Both the position numbers and the translations under genes were made by a program. The notes under the pieces are model-generated. The model saw nothing but the letters and a program-made list of their open reading frames with translations, was not told the DNA's origin and made no database searches. From contig NZ_JAMWMR010000022.1 of the NCBI RefSeq assembly GCF_023887685.1, positions 59,784 through 123,783 of the forward strand: a stretch of DNA of 64,000 nt, written 5' to 3'. Origin of the DNA: Streptomyces macrolidinus. GTDB lineage: Bacteria > Actinomycetota > Actinomycetes > Streptomycetales > Streptomycetaceae. Every line of letters starts with the position of its first letter. Position 1 is the stretch's first letter. Below are positions 1-8,647 of this stretch, one piece after another.

Positions 1-425
1 TCTACATCAACAGCCCGGGTGGCTCGATCGCCGCCGGTATGGCGATCTACGACACCATGCAGTACATCAAGAACGACGTCATCACCATCGCGATGGGCAT
101 GGCCGCGTCGATGGGACAGTTCCTGCTGACCGCCGGGACGCCGGGGAAGCGGTTCGCGCTGCCCAGCGCGGAGATCCTGATCCATCAGCCGCTCGCGGGC
201 CTCGCCGGATCTGCCACGGACATCAAGATCCATGCCGAGCAACTGCTGCGCACCAAGAAGAAGATGACCGAACTCTCGGCTCTGCACAGCGGCCAGACGG
301 TGGAGCAGTGGACGCGCGACGCGGACCGGGACCACTGGTTCAGCGCGCAGGAGGCGAAGGAGTACGGGCTGATCGACGAGGTCATCACGTCGGTGGCCGA
401 CATGCCGGGAAGGGCAGGAGCATGA
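1..425 (+). CDS. clpP: ATP-dependent Clp protease proteolytic subunit, 5' end missing
   Basis: The open frame runs in from the left edge (first full codon at base 3), so the N-terminus is absent; about 141 residues remain. It is the serine peptidase subunit of a Clp protease, a barrel fed with unfolded substrates by ClpX or ClpC. The catalytic triad can be read: Ser in AASMG, His in ILIHQP, Asp in the DADRDHWF segment before the C-terminal SAQEAKEYGLIDEVI helix. The next clpP starts inside its stop codon (ATGA), so the two are co-translated and probably form a hetero-oligomer. Streptomyces carry several clpP genes including tandem pairs; the clpP3-clpP4 type is my best guess. That paralogue assignment is inference, whereas the family is certain. 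Confidence 0.93.
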   Translation, partial: YINSPGGSIAAGMAIYDTMQYIKNDVITIAMGMAASMGQFLLTAGTPGKRFALPSAEILIHQPLAGLAGSATDIKIHAEQLLRTKKKMTELSALHSGQTVEQWTRDADRDHWFSAQEAKEYGLIDEVITSVADMPGRAGA

Positions 426-1096
426 CGTACCAAGACTGGCAACTCGACGGCATCACAGGGCACTTCACCGGCCTGACGGCCGAGGCCCGCTATGTGGTCC
501 CGCGCTTCGTGGAGCGTACGTCGCAAGGTGTGCGTGAGTACGACCCGTACGCGAAGCTCTTCGAGGAGCGCGTCATCTTCCTCGGCGTCCAGGTCGACGA
601 CGCCTCGGCGAACGACGTCATGGCGCAACTGCTGTGCCTGGAGTCGATGGACCCCGACCGGGACATCTCCCTCTACATCAACAGCCCGGGCGGCTCCTTC
701 ACCGCGCTCACCGCGCTCTACGACACCATGCAGTACGTCAAGCCGGACATCCAGACGGTGTGTCTCGGGCAGGCGGCCTCGGCCGCCGCGGTGCTGCTGG
801 CCGCGGGCACACCGGGCAAGCGCATGGCGCTGCCGAACGCCCGCGTCCTGATCCACCAGCCCTACAGCGAGATCGGCCAAGGTCAGGCGTCCGATCTGGA
901 GATCGCCGCGAACGAGATCCAGCGCATCCGCTCGCTGCTGGAGGAACTGCTCGCCAAGCACTCCAACACCCCGTTGGAGCAGGTGAGTCGGGACATCGAG
1001 CGAGACAAGATCCTCACCGCCGAGCAGGCGCGGGACTACGGGTTGATCGACCAGGTCATCACGGCGCGCATCCCCCACAACGCCGCCCTCCGCTGA
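422..1096 (+). CDS. clpP: ATP-dependent Clp protease proteolytic subunit (second of tandem pair)
   Basis: 224-residue ClpP. I chose ATG 422 because it overlaps the upstream clpP stop as ATGA and gives the normal family length; an upstream start would add 38 unlike residues. The substrate-binding YINSPGGS, catalytic Ser in QAASAAAV, His in VLIHQP and Asp in RDIERDKILTAEQA are all present, so the subunit should be active. The AASAAAV loop differs from AASMG in its partner, as expected for non-identical rings of a mixed ClpP complex. The coupled translation suggests fixed stoichiometry. In Streptomyces such second clpP operons are induced when ClpP1P2 is lacking (established knowledge); no operator was identified because the promoter lies outside the window. 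Confidence 0.93.
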   Translation: MTYQDWQLDGITGHFTGLTAEARYVVPRFVERTSQGVREYDPYAKLFEERVIFLGVQVDDASANDVMAQLLCLESMDPDRDISLYINSPGGSFTALTALYDTMQYVKPDIQTVCLGQAASAAAVLLAAGTPGKRMALPNARVLIHQPYSEIGQGQASDLEIAANEIQRIRSLLEELLAKHSNTPLEQVSRDIERDKILTAEQARDYGLIDQVITARIPHNAALR

Positions 1097-1149
1097 CCTG
1101 TCGTGCGAGGATCGGCGCGGGAACCGACACTCCCCGAGGGGGATGAACT

Positions 1150-1887
1150 GTGCTGGAAGGCAAGACCGCCGTGGTCACGGGTGGCTCCCGCGGCATCGGC
1201 CGAGCGATCGTGGCACGTCTCTGCGGCGACGGGGCGCACGTCGTCTTCACGTACCGCACCGACGGGGAGGCCGCGGAGGCGGTCGTCAGCGGCGTACGAG
1301 CGAAGGGAGGCCAGGCGCGAGCCATGCGTCTGGACCTCGCGGATCCCGAGGGGCCGGAAGAGTTGATGGCAGCGGCCGAGGCCCTACTCGGCGGTCTGGA
1401 CATCCTGGTGAACAACGCCGCGGTGTCGCATGCCCGGATGCCTCTCGCGGAGACCGATGTGACGTTCTTCGACCGTGTGATGGCGGTCAACACCCGGTCG
1501 GTCTTCCTGACCATGCGTTACGCGGCCAGGCGGATGCGCGACGGGGGCCGGATCGTCAACATCTCCTCGGTGAACACCGCGCGGCCTGTCCCGGGCGTCG
1601 GCCCCTACAGCGCCAGCAAGGGCGCACTCGAGCAGTTGACCGCGGTCGCCGCGCAGGAGCTCGGGCCACGCGGCATCACGGTCAACACCGTCTCTCCCGG
1701 TGCGACCGACACCGAGATGCTGCATGGCGCCAATCCCCCTGAAGCGCTCGAGACGGTCGCGCGCATGACGCCTCTCGGCCGGCTCGGACAGCCGACCGAC
1801 ATCGCCGATGTCGTCGGATTCCTCGTCGGCCCGGACGGCCGGTGGGTCACCGGGCAGAACCTGCGCGCGTCGGGCGGCCTGGCCTGA
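1150..1887 (+). CDS. SDR family NAD(P)-dependent oxidoreductase (FabG-like)
   Basis: 245-residue classical short-chain dehydrogenase. It starts at GTG 1150 behind a GAGGGGG ribosome site. The nucleotide-binding TGGSRGIG lies at residues 10-17, followed by the LVNNA structural motif, catalytic Ser in NISSVN, the Tyr/Lys pair YSASK, and the C-terminal SPGATDTEM and TGQNLRASGG segments. The final motif normally reads TGQ...DGG; here Ala-Ser replaces the acidic residue, a minor deviation. It follows the clpP pair by 53 bases and may be read through from it. Family 3-oxoacyl-ACP-reductase-like; substrate unknown. A strong bidirectional hairpin follows the stop. Confidence 0.88.
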   Translation: MLEGKTAVVTGGSRGIGRAIVARLCGDGAHVVFTYRTDGEAAEAVVSGVRAKGGQARAMRLDLADPEGPEELMAAAEALLGGLDILVNNAAVSHARMPLAETDVTFFDRVMAVNTRSVFLTMRYAARRMRDGGRIVNISSVNTARPVPGVGPYSASKGALEQLTAVAAQELGPRGITVNTVSPGATDTEMLHGANPPEALETVARMTPLGRLGQPTDIADVVGFLVGPDGRWVTGQNLRASGGLA

Positions 1888-1904
1888 CAGACGGCGACGG
1901 ACGA

Positions 1905-1934
1905 CGCAGGTCGCGGCTCTCTCCGCGACCTGCG
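1905..1934. terminator. Bidirectional intrinsic-type hairpin between convergent genes
   Basis: Perfect 12-base-pair inverted repeat (1905-1916 with 1923-1934) around a CTCTCT loop, in the 77-base gap between an SDR gene and the convergent S41 protease gene. There is no U-tract, as is usual in high-GC actinomycetes. Confidence 0.75.
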
Positions 1935-1964
1935 CGCCTCTGTACGGCGTCCGCGTCTGCGCGT

Positions 1965-2858
1965 CTATGCGTCGAGGCGCGTGCGCGCGGCCTTGAGCGC
2001 CGTGTCCAGTGCGTCGTCCGCCGGGACGGGGACGTCGGGGATCACGCCGACACCTTCCCAGTTGGTGCCGGTGACGCTGTTGACCGTGCGCGCGGTCGGC
2101 ACGGTCACGAGGATGTGTTCGGTGACCACATGGCGGGCCGTCGGGTGTGCGCCGCCACGGGTCGTCTCACCGACGAGGACGGCGCGGCCATGTGCCTGGA
2201 GGGTGTAGGCCACGTCCTCGCCACCGGAGAACGTGGTCGCGCTGGTGAGTACGTAGACGGGGCGGTCCGGGTAGCGCGGGGCGGGCAGATGTGCGGTCGT
2301 CCAGTACTGCCGGGTGACGCCGGTGGAGCGCTCGTAGATGTCGTTGAGGTGTACCTCGTCGTCCGGGAAGAAGTAGCTGCACCACATCGCGGCGCCCGAC
2401 GGTGCCCCGCCCGTGCATGCGCGCAGGTCCAGGACGAGCGCGGCGCTGTTCGCGACCAGGTGCATGGCCGCGCCGATCGCGGTGGCGCCCTCGTCGGCGG
2501 AGGCTATGCGCCGGATGTCGATGAGGGCGATGTTCCCGTCCAGGTGCTCGACGCGGCGGATGCCCTGGTGCTCCGCGCGGAGCAGCGCGAGGAACGCGGC
2601 CTGTCCCCCGTCCTCGTCCTCCGGTTCCAGTGACTGCGGCTGGTCCGTCCAGAGCAGCCGCAGATGCCGGTCCGGGCACACCTGCTGAAGGTGGGTGGTC
2701 ACGGTCGCGCAGAGGGTCGGCCCGTCCAGGTCGTCGTACTCCCCCGCCGCGAGACGGCGCCGGATCGCGGCGTCGATGTCCACGGTCTTCTCGGGGAAGA
2801 CGTAACCCGCCCCGATCCGCTCCAGAGCGCGCTCGACTGTCTGTTCGTTGGTAAGCAT
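1965..2858 (-). CDS. S41 family peptidase (IRBP/tricorn-core type)
   Basis: 297-residue protein. ATG 2858 opens directly on the conserved N-terminal helical part (YVFPEKTVDIDAAIRRRL, about residues 20-36), which is the S41 N-terminal domain found in interphotoreceptor-retinoid-binding-like proteases. The protease core has ALIDIRRI (near 111), LDLRACTGG (144-151) and the nucleophile segment ATTFSGGEDVAY with Ser211, then GETTRGGAHP (230-239). No signal peptide is seen, so it is predicted cytoplasmic. A much longer open frame extends upstream but is antisense to the neighbouring SDR and decarboxylase genes, so it is not part of the protein. Divergent from the SDR at 3021. Substrate unknown. Confidence 0.85.
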   Translation of the reverse strand: MLTNEQTVERALERIGAGYVFPEKTVDIDAAIRRRLAAGEYDDLDGPTLCATVTTHLQQVCPDRHLRLLWTDQPQSLEPEDEDGGQAAFLALLRAEHQGIRRVEHLDGNIALIDIRRIASADEGATAIGAAMHLVANSAALVLDLRACTGGAPSGAAMWCSYFFPDDEVHLNDIYERSTGVTRQYWTTAHLPAPRYPDRPVYVLTSATTFSGGEDVAYTLQAHGRAVLVGETTRGGAHPTARHVVTEHILVTVPTARTVNSVTGTNWEGVGVIPDVPVPADDALDTALKAARTRLDA

Positions 2859-3020
2859 CGGGGCTGATGCTATGAGGGGAATCGACCGGTGGGTAGCCCG
2901 ATTCGGGCGGCTGCTCCGCCGCTCGTTCTCGGCCGGTTCCCGGCTGTGGTGGGAGGCGGGCTCGCACCGCGTGGTGCAAGCTGCCGGTGGTGGGTGCGAC
3001 CCGATCCGCGAAGGGCGGTC

Positions 3021-3818
3021 ATGAGTGTGAGGGATCCGAAGGGCGAAGGTGTGGGGGCCGACGCCGGAGCGCCGTTGTCCGGATGTGCGGCATTGGTGAC
3101 CGGTGCGTCCAGTGGCATCGGGGCGGCGACCGCCTGGGAGTTGGCGCGGCAGGGGGCGGCGGTGGCACTCGTCGCCCGGCGTACCGAGCGGCTGGAGGAG
3201 TTGGCCGCGAGGATCCGTGCTGAGGGCCGCTCGTGTGCCGTCCTCACCGCCGATCTGGGGGACGTGGGGCAGGCACGTCAGGCTGTCGAGGACACCGTCG
3301 ATCGCTTCGCGCGGCTGGACGTGCTGGTGAACAACGCCGGTTACGTGGCCATGGGTCCCGTCGAGGAGGGTGACCCGGCGAACTGGCGGCGCATGCTCGA
3401 CCTCAACGTCGACGCTGTCCTGCGTATGTCCCAGGCGGCGTTGCCGCACCTGCTGCGGGCGGCGGCGGACGGGCCGCGGCAGGTCGCCGACCTGGTGAAC
3501 GTCAGCTCGGTCGCGGGCCGTGTGGCGCGCCGGAACAACGCCGTCTACTCGGCGACGAAGCACGCGGTGTGCGCGTTCAGCGAGGCCCTGCGCCAGGAGG
3601 TGACCGGACGGGGCGTCCGGGTGGGGCTGGTCGAACCGGGGATGACCGTGACGGAGATGACGACCGACGCCTCCGGCTACCTCGCCGCCCGTGACATGCC
3701 GCAGGAGGCCTGGCTCCACGCCGAGGACCTCGCCCGTGCGATCGCCTTCATGGTCACGCAGCCCGCACACGCGGCGATCAACGAGATCATGATGCGCCCG
3801 ACGGCCCAGGAACACTGA
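3021..3818 (+). CDS. SDR family oxidoreductase
   Basis: 265-residue short-chain dehydrogenase. ATG 3021 has AAGGGCGG just upstream and gives the expected start about 20 residues before the cofactor motif TGASSGIG. ARR after the second strand suggests NADP preference. NNAGY, catalytic Ser in NVSSVAG, YSATKHA (Tyr/Lys) and EPGMTVTEM follow in the normal order. The C-terminal segment (AINEIMMRPT) is the ending typical of the YdfG/serine-dehydrogenase-like group of SDRs. It is transcribed divergently from the S41 peptidase gene. Exact substrate is not predictable. Confidence 0.88.
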   Translation: MSVRDPKGEGVGADAGAPLSGCAALVTGASSGIGAATAWELARQGAAVALVARRTERLEELAARIRAEGRSCAVLTADLGDVGQARQAVEDTVDRFARLDVLVNNAGYVAMGPVEEGDPANWRRMLDLNVDAVLRMSQAALPHLLRAAADGPRQVADLVNVSSVAGRVARRNNAVYSATKHAVCAFSEALRQEVTGRGVRVGLVEPGMTVTEMTTDASGYLAARDMPQEAWLHAEDLARAIAFMVTQPAHAAINEIMMRPTAQEH

Positions 3819-3986
3819 CACACCCGAGGCAGCAGCCTGCCCGTCGGCCCAGGTACATGACGTACCCGGCGGCCTGCCCGAAGACGTCCCGAAGCGACCC
3901 GCGGTCCCGTGCGGGAGGCCGTCGTCCACCACCCGTACGGACGGCCCACCGGTCATGTCGAGCACGTTTCGGGAACAGCTCACCCT

Positions 3987-5459
3987 ATGGGTCCGAACCA
4001 CGACGAGGCGCCCGTCCTCGATGCCCTCGCCCGCTATCACGACACCGACGAGCTGGGGTTCTCCCCGCCCGGGCACAAGCAGGCACGGGGCGCGGACCCC
4101 CGCGCCCGGTCCGTGCTGGGGGACGCCGCGTTCTTCGGTGACGTCCTGGCCAACGGCGGTCTCGACGACCGGCTCACCCGTGCGCGCGTACTGCGGCGGG
4201 CCGAGGAACTCATGGCCGACGCGGTGCACGCCGACCACACGTTCTTCTCGACATGCGGCAGTTCTCTGTCGGTCAAGGCCGCCATGCTGGCGGTGACCCG
4301 CCCGGGACACCGCCTCCTCGTCGGGCGCGACGCCCACAAGTCGGTGGTCGCCGGGCTCATCCTCTCCGGCGTCGAACCGGTGTGGGTGGAGCCCCAGTGG
4401 GACACCGGGCGGCATCTCGCCCATCCCCCGTCGCCCGCCGCGTACGACAAGGCGTTCACCGACCATCCCGACGCGGACGGAGCCCTCGTCACCAGCCCGA
4501 CCCCGTACGGAGCCACAGCCGATCTCGTGGGCATCGCCGACCTCTGTCACCGCCGTGGCAAGCCGCTCATCGTGGACGAGGCGTGGGGCGCGCATCTCCC
4601 CTTCCACGAGGACCTTCCGTCCTGGGCCATGGACGCGGGCGCCGACATCTGTGTGACCAGCATCCACAAGATGGGCAGCGGACTCGAGCAGGGCTCGGTG
4701 TTCCACCTTCAGGGCGACCTCGTCGACCCCGCCGAGTTGTCCTCGCGGGCCGATCTCCTCAGCACCACCAGTCCGAACGTCCTGCTCTACGCAGGCATCG
4801 ATGCCTGGCGTCGGCAGATGGTCCAGTACGGCCGCCAACTCATCGGCCGAGCCCTTGAGTTGGCCGCGCGTACACGCGAGGCCATCGAGACGATCGACGG
4901 CTTCCACGTCCATGGCGCCGCGGACTTCTGCGGTCCCGGGCTCGCCACGGGCTTCGACCCGCTGCCGGTCGTGATGGACATCAGCGCACTGGGCACGACC
5001 GGTTACCGGGCCGCCGACTGGCTGCGCGAGAGCCATCACCTCGACGTCCACCTGTCCGACCACCGGCGTATCAGCGCCCAGCTCACGCACGCCGACGACG
5101 AGGAGACCACCGCGCGTCTTCTGACGGCCCTGCGCGATCTGTCCGACCATGTCGCCGAGGTGCGGGGCGCGCCCGGCGTCGCCGTACCCTCCCCGGCCGA
5201 GCTGCGGCTGGACCAGGTCCGACTGCCCCGTGACGCCTACTTCGCGCCGCATACGCCGGTTGCCACCCGTGAGGCCGCCGGCAGGATCACCGCCGAGATG
5301 ATCACCCCCTATCCGCCCGGCATCCCCGTCGTCCTGCCCGGCGAGCGCCTGACCGAGCCCGTGCTGAAGTACCTCATCACGGGGGTCGCGGCGGGGATGT
5401 TCCTGCCGGACGCGGCCGACCGCCGTCCGGACACCGTGCGTGTCCTCGCGGAGAGCTGA
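3987..5459 (+). CDS. Orn/Lys/Arg decarboxylase family PLP enzyme
   Basis: 490-residue fold-type I PLP decarboxylase of the ornithine/lysine/arginine group, which would make putrescine, cadaverine or agmatine. ATG 3987 sits just before the family opening (ALARYHDTD, then FSPPGHKQ at residues 25-32). The PLP site is clear: substrate loop FFSTCGSS (86-93), cofactor Asp198 in VDEAWGAHL, and the Schiff-base lysine Lys228 in TSIHKMGSG. The C-terminal domain carries TPYPPGIPV-like ITPYPPGIPVVLPGE. Length matches the short Bacillus SpeA-type enzymes rather than the inducible E. coli ones of more than 700 residues. An in-frame start 26 codons earlier is possible but less family-like. Substrate choice cannot be decided by eye. 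Confidence 0.88.
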   Translation: MGPNHDEAPVLDALARYHDTDELGFSPPGHKQARGADPRARSVLGDAAFFGDVLANGGLDDRLTRARVLRRAEELMADAVHADHTFFSTCGSSLSVKAAMLAVTRPGHRLLVGRDAHKSVVAGLILSGVEPVWVEPQWDTGRHLAHPPSPAAYDKAFTDHPDADGALVTSPTPYGATADLVGIADLCHRRGKPLIVDEAWGAHLPFHEDLPSWAMDAGADICVTSIHKMGSGLEQGSVFHLQGDLVDPAELSSRADLLSTTSPNVLLYAGIDAWRRQMVQYGRQLIGRALELAARTREAIETIDGFHVHGAADFCGPGLATGFDPLPVVMDISALGTTGYRAADWLRESHHLDVHLSDHRRISAQLTHADDEETTARLLTALRDLSDHVAEVRGAPGVAVPSPAELRLDQVRLPRDAYFAPHTPVATREAAGRITAEMITPYPPGIPVVLPGERLTEPVLKYLITGVAAGMFLPDAADRRPDTVRVLAES

Positions 5460-5589
5460 TTCGCTGATTCCGGCATCGGAAGTCGGGGATCAGGCGCGCC
5501 CCGGGGCCGGGGCCACGTTCCGACTGGTGGTGGTCCGGGTACTCGGTGGCTCGTCGGGCGGCCACGGCCACCGTCCCTCAGGAGGTGTG

Positions 5590-6546
5590 ATGACCGGGTT
5601 CGGGTACTTCCTGTCATGTGAGGAGCACGGTCCGGGTGCGCTTGTGGAGCAAGCGCGCATGGCCGAGGAGGCGGGCTTCAGCGCGCTGTGGATCTCGGAC
5701 CACTTCCATCCTTGGAACGACCGCCAGGGGCAGAGTCCCTTCGTCTGGTCGGTGATCGGTGCTCTCTCGCAGGCCGTGTCCCTTCCGGTGGAGACCGCCG
5801 TGACCTGCCCCCTGGTCCGTGTCCACCCGGCCGTGATCGCACAGGCGGCTGCCACCGCCGCGGTGCAGTTGGACGGGAGGTTCCGGCTGGGGGTGGGCAC
5901 GGGTGAGGCCCTCAACGAGCACATCCTCGGCGACCGTTGGCCCTCGGCCGCGGTGCGCCTGGAGATGCTCGAGGAGGCGATCCGGATCATCCGGCAGTTG
6001 TTCACCGGTGAGCGGACCAGCCATCGCGGCGCCCACTACACCGTGGAGAACGCCCGGCTGTACACCCGGCCCGAGGAGCCGGTGCCGATCGACGTCTCCG
6101 CGTTCGGGCCGCGCTCCGCCGAGGCGGCGGGGCGGATCGGCGACGGGCTGATCACGATGATGCCGGACGCCGATCTGATCAAGCACTTCCGGCGAGGCGG
6201 TGGCATCGGCAAGCCGGCCTGCGCCGGGCTGAAGGTGTGCTGGGGGCCGGTCAAGAGCGAGGCCGTACGGACGGCTCACCATCTGTGGGCCAACGAGCAC
6301 CTGCCCGGAGAACTCGCACAGGTCCTGCCGACCCCCCGCCACTTCGAGCAGGCCTCCCGGCTGGTCACCCAGGAACAGGTCGAGGAGTCCGTACCCTGCG
6401 GCGATGACCCCGCCGCGCACATCGAGGCGCTGATCGCCTACGTCGATGCCGGATTCGACACGGTGTACGTCAGTCAGATCGGCGCGGACCAGCAGGGCTT
6501 CTTCGACTTCTACCGGGCCGAGGTGCTCCCTCACCTCCGCCGCTGA
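5590..6546 (+). CDS. LLM-class F420-dependent oxidoreductase (F420 G6PDH-like family)
   Basis: 318-residue luciferase-like TIM-barrel enzyme starting at ATG 5590 behind a near-perfect AGGAGGT site. The opening MTGFGYFLSCEEHGP and ISDHFHPWNDRQGQSPFVW (residues 36-54) are hallmarks of the F420-dependent glucose-6-phosphate-dehydrogenase-like family; GTGEALNEHI is the conserved cofactor-loop segment. Members use the deazaflavin F420 for hydride transfer. A CDGSH protein and an iron redox enzyme follow within 7 bases, so these three probably form one redox operon. The GGGTAC at 5537 looked like a SigB box but lacks the matching -35 element. Confidence 0.88.
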   Translation: MTGFGYFLSCEEHGPGALVEQARMAEEAGFSALWISDHFHPWNDRQGQSPFVWSVIGALSQAVSLPVETAVTCPLVRVHPAVIAQAAATAAVQLDGRFRLGVGTGEALNEHILGDRWPSAAVRLEMLEEAIRIIRQLFTGERTSHRGAHYTVENARLYTRPEEPVPIDVSAFGPRSAEAAGRIGDGLITMMPDADLIKHFRRGGGIGKPACAGLKVCWGPVKSEAVRTAHHLWANEHLPGELAQVLPTPRHFEQASRLVTQEQVEESVPCGDDPAAHIEALIAYVDAGFDTVYVSQIGADQQGFFDFYRAEVLPHLRR

Positions 6547-6553
6547 AGAGCTG

Positions 6554-6784
6554 GTGATCACCGTGCCGGGCACATCCGAGCGACCCTGTCGCATCGCACT
6601 GACCGACGACGGCCCGCTGCTCGTGCCGGGCCCGGTGGAGGTCACGCTGCCCGACGGCACCGTGGCCGTGTCCACGCGGTGCGTCGTGGCGCTGTGCACA
6701 TGCCGCCGCAGCGCCATCTACCCGTGGTGCGACACCAGCCACCGCCGCCGGGCCTGCCACGCGGAGGAGGGTGGCTCGCCATGA
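6554..6784 (+). CDS. CDGSH iron-sulfur domain protein
   Basis: 76-residue protein with one CDGSH-type [2Fe-2S] motif: Cys48, Cys50, Cys59 and His63 in the pattern C-x-C-x2-S-x3-P-x-C-D-x-S-H. The N-terminal half (residues 1-45) is a small beta-rich segment that packs against the cluster in single-domain bacterial members. Start GTG 6554 lies 7 bases after the F420 enzyme stop, and the stop overlaps the next ATG as ATGA. It is likely a redox or Fe-S transfer partner for the co-translated iron enzyme. The start is somewhat uncertain because no other good in-frame initiator exists and the ribosome site is weak. Confidence 0.85.
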   Translation: MITVPGTSERPCRIALTDDGPLLVPGPVEVTLPDGTVAVSTRCVVALCTCRRSAIYPWCDTSHRRRACHAEEGGSP

Positions 6785-7818
6785 CCCCGCTCACCCCTCC
6801 TGCACCGGCACCGCCACTCCCCCGTGGCCCGCTGTCGTCCGCCGTCGTGACGGCGCTGACATCGGGACACACGGCAGGGCTGCCGTCACCTGAGGCTGTC
6901 ACCCGCACGGATCCGTACGGCGATGACCTGCAGCTCGCTCTCTACAGTCTGTACGAGCAGCACTACTGGGGCTTCGCGGGCGTCGACCCGCGCCGGGAGT
7001 GGGACCCATGTCTGCTGGAGCTGCGCGCCACCCTGGAGGACCGCTTCATGGGTGCGCTCCGGCGTGACGTCGGCGGGGACGGCAGACCCGTACACGGCTC
7101 CGTACGCGAGGCGCTGGACGCACTCCTCGTGGAGCCGGTGCGCGATGACGGCACCAGTGTCAGCCACTACCTCCAACGCCACGGAGAACTCCGGCAGTTG
7201 CGCGACTACGCGGCGCTGCGCTCTCTCTACCATCTGAAGGAGGCCGACCCGCACGCCTGGGTCATCCCGCGGCTGCGCGGCCGGGCCAAGGCGGGCATGG
7301 TGGCCGTCGCCTACGACGAGTTCGGGGCGGGCCGCGCCGAGGACATCCACGCGGTGCTCTTCGCGGAACTCATGGCCGACCTGGGGCTGAACACCACGTA
7401 CGGCCACTACCTGGACGCGGCGCCCGCAGAGGCCCTCGCCACGGTCAACCTGATGTCGCTCTTCGGCCTGCACCGGGTCTGGCGTGGCGCGTTGGTGGGT
7501 CACTTCGCGTCCGTCGAGGTGACCTCGTCGCCCGATTCGAGACGCTTGGCCCAGGCGATGCGCCGGACCGGCGCCGGTCCGGCCGCCGAGCGCTTCTACA
7601 CCGAACATGTCGAGGCCGACGCCGTCCACGAGCAACTCGTACGCCGCGAGGTCATCGGCGGGCTGCTGGCGGACGAGCCGGACGTCGAGTCGGACGTCGT
7701 CTTCGGTATCGAGGCCACCGGGGAACTGGACCGGCGCCTGGCCACCCTCCTACTCACGACGTGGCGCCAGGACAGAAGTGTTCTCCGGACCTCCCCGGAG
7801 GCGCCACCGCTGTCGTGA
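6781..7818 (+). CDS. Iron-containing redox enzyme family protein (heme-oxygenase-like fold)
   Basis: 345-residue protein starting at ATG 6781 inside the upstream stop (ATGA). The C-terminal two-thirds fits the TenA/heme-oxygenase-like all-alpha family annotated as iron-containing redox enzymes, with metal-ligand-type acidic and His residues in YDEFGAGRAEDIHAVLF (about 213-229), FYTEHVEADAVHEQ and the C-terminal DVVFGIEA segment. The N-terminal 60 residues are Pro-rich and probably flexible. Di-iron members of this fold (CADD, SznF- and UndA-like) oxidise amines or fatty acids (family knowledge); the substrate here is unknown. Tight coupling to the CDGSH gene suggests that protein supplies electrons or iron-sulfur chemistry. 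Confidence 0.8.
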   Translation: MTPLTPPAPAPPLPRGPLSSAVVTALTSGHTAGLPSPEAVTRTDPYGDDLQLALYSLYEQHYWGFAGVDPRREWDPCLLELRATLEDRFMGALRRDVGGDGRPVHGSVREALDALLVEPVRDDGTSVSHYLQRHGELRQLRDYAALRSLYHLKEADPHAWVIPRLRGRAKAGMVAVAYDEFGAGRAEDIHAVLFAELMADLGLNTTYGHYLDAAPAEALATVNLMSLFGLHRVWRGALVGHFASVEVTSSPDSRRLAQAMRRTGAGPAAERFYTEHVEADAVHEQLVRREVIGGLLADEPDVESDVVFGIEATGELDRRLATLLLTTWRQDRSVLRTSPEAPPLS

Positions 7819-7837
7819 CCGGCCCCGTCCCGGCCCG

Positions 7838-8617
7838 TCAGCCCTGGCACACCGGGCACCAGACGGTACGACGTCCGGCGACGCGACCGGCGCACAGATG
7901 GTGGCCGCAGCGGGGACACCGCGGCTCGCTGTCGTCCCGCCGCCCGGTGAGCCAGGTACGTCGCGGTGGTACACAGGCGGCGCGCACGGCGGTCTCGAGT
8001 ACGCGGCCCATCGCGGTGTGGACGCGCCGGAGGGCCGCCTCGCCGAGGTCCCGTACCGGGGTGCGTGGCTCGACACGGGCCCGCCAGAGGATCTCGTCGC
8101 ACAGGAGATTGCCGAGCCCGGCGATCACGGACTGGTCCATCAACGCGCCCTTGACGGCGCCTCGTCGCCCCGACAGCAGCTCCCGGAACTCCGCTCGGCC
8201 CACGGTCAAGGCGTCGGGGCCGAGGCGGCCCAGGATCCGGTCGAGCCCGTCCCGGTCGGTCAACTGAACGCCCTGGAGCTTGCGTTGGTCCCGGTAGCGC
8301 AGGTGCCGGGTGTCGTCGAGGGTGAACACGATGCGGTCGTGCCGTTCGATCGGTTCGTCCGGGCGGCAGCAGCGCAGTGAGCCCGTCATACCGAAGTGAC
8401 AGACGAGTGTGACATCGCCGTCGGTGGGCACGAACAGCCATTTGCCGTGGCGCCAGGGCTTCTTGAGACACCGTCCTGTCAGTTCGCCGCACAGCCGTCT
8501 CTCGGTGACACCGCGGAGTACACCGGCGTCCCGCACGTCGACGTCCGTGACGCACCGTCTGCTTCCGCACCTCATGAGGACCTGGCGGAACCCTTCGACA
8601 TCCGGCAGTTCGGGCAT
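7838..8617 (-). CDS. Fpg/Nei family DNA glycosylase
   Basis: 259-residue bifunctional base-excision glycosylase. The N-terminus MPELPDVEG supplies the Schiff-base Pro2 and catalytic Glu3; the conserved lysine lies in HGKWLF (near residue 57); the H2TH region contains IAGLGNLLCDEILW; and a C-terminal zinc finger has Cys pairs in CPRCG and CPVCQ. All catalytic features are intact. It removes oxidised bases and cuts at the abasic site. It is convergent with the iron redox enzyme gene (19-base gap) and shares the neighbourhood of other oxidative-stress genes. Whether it acts more like MutM or Nei is not settled by eye. Confidence 0.9.
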   Translation of the reverse strand: MPELPDVEGFRQVLMRCGSRRCVTDVDVRDAGVLRGVTERRLCGELTGRCLKKPWRHGKWLFVPTDGDVTLVCHFGMTGSLRCCRPDEPIERHDRIVFTLDDTRHLRYRDQRKLQGVQLTDRDGLDRILGRLGPDALTVGRAEFRELLSGRRGAVKGALMDQSVIAGLGNLLCDEILWRARVEPRTPVRDLGEAALRRVHTAMGRVLETAVRAACVPPRRTWLTGRRDDSEPRCPRCGHHLCAGRVAGRRTVWCPVCQG

Positions 8618-8647
8618 GGGTCCGTACGTATACCCGCGCCGCCCTCG

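Noticed and set aside
185..1078. Minus-strand frame opposite the clpP genes
   Set aside because: Mirror frame of two clear ClpP proteins.
2859..5252. Upstream extension of the minus-strand S41 frame to a 1,095-residue protein
   Set aside because: The extension is antisense to the SDR and decarboxylase genes, is of low-complexity Arg/Gly/Val composition, and the S41 family starts at ATG 2858.
5517..5542. GGGTAC upstream of the F420 enzyme as a SigB promoter
   Set aside because: No GnnT element occurs 14-16 bases before the hexamer.
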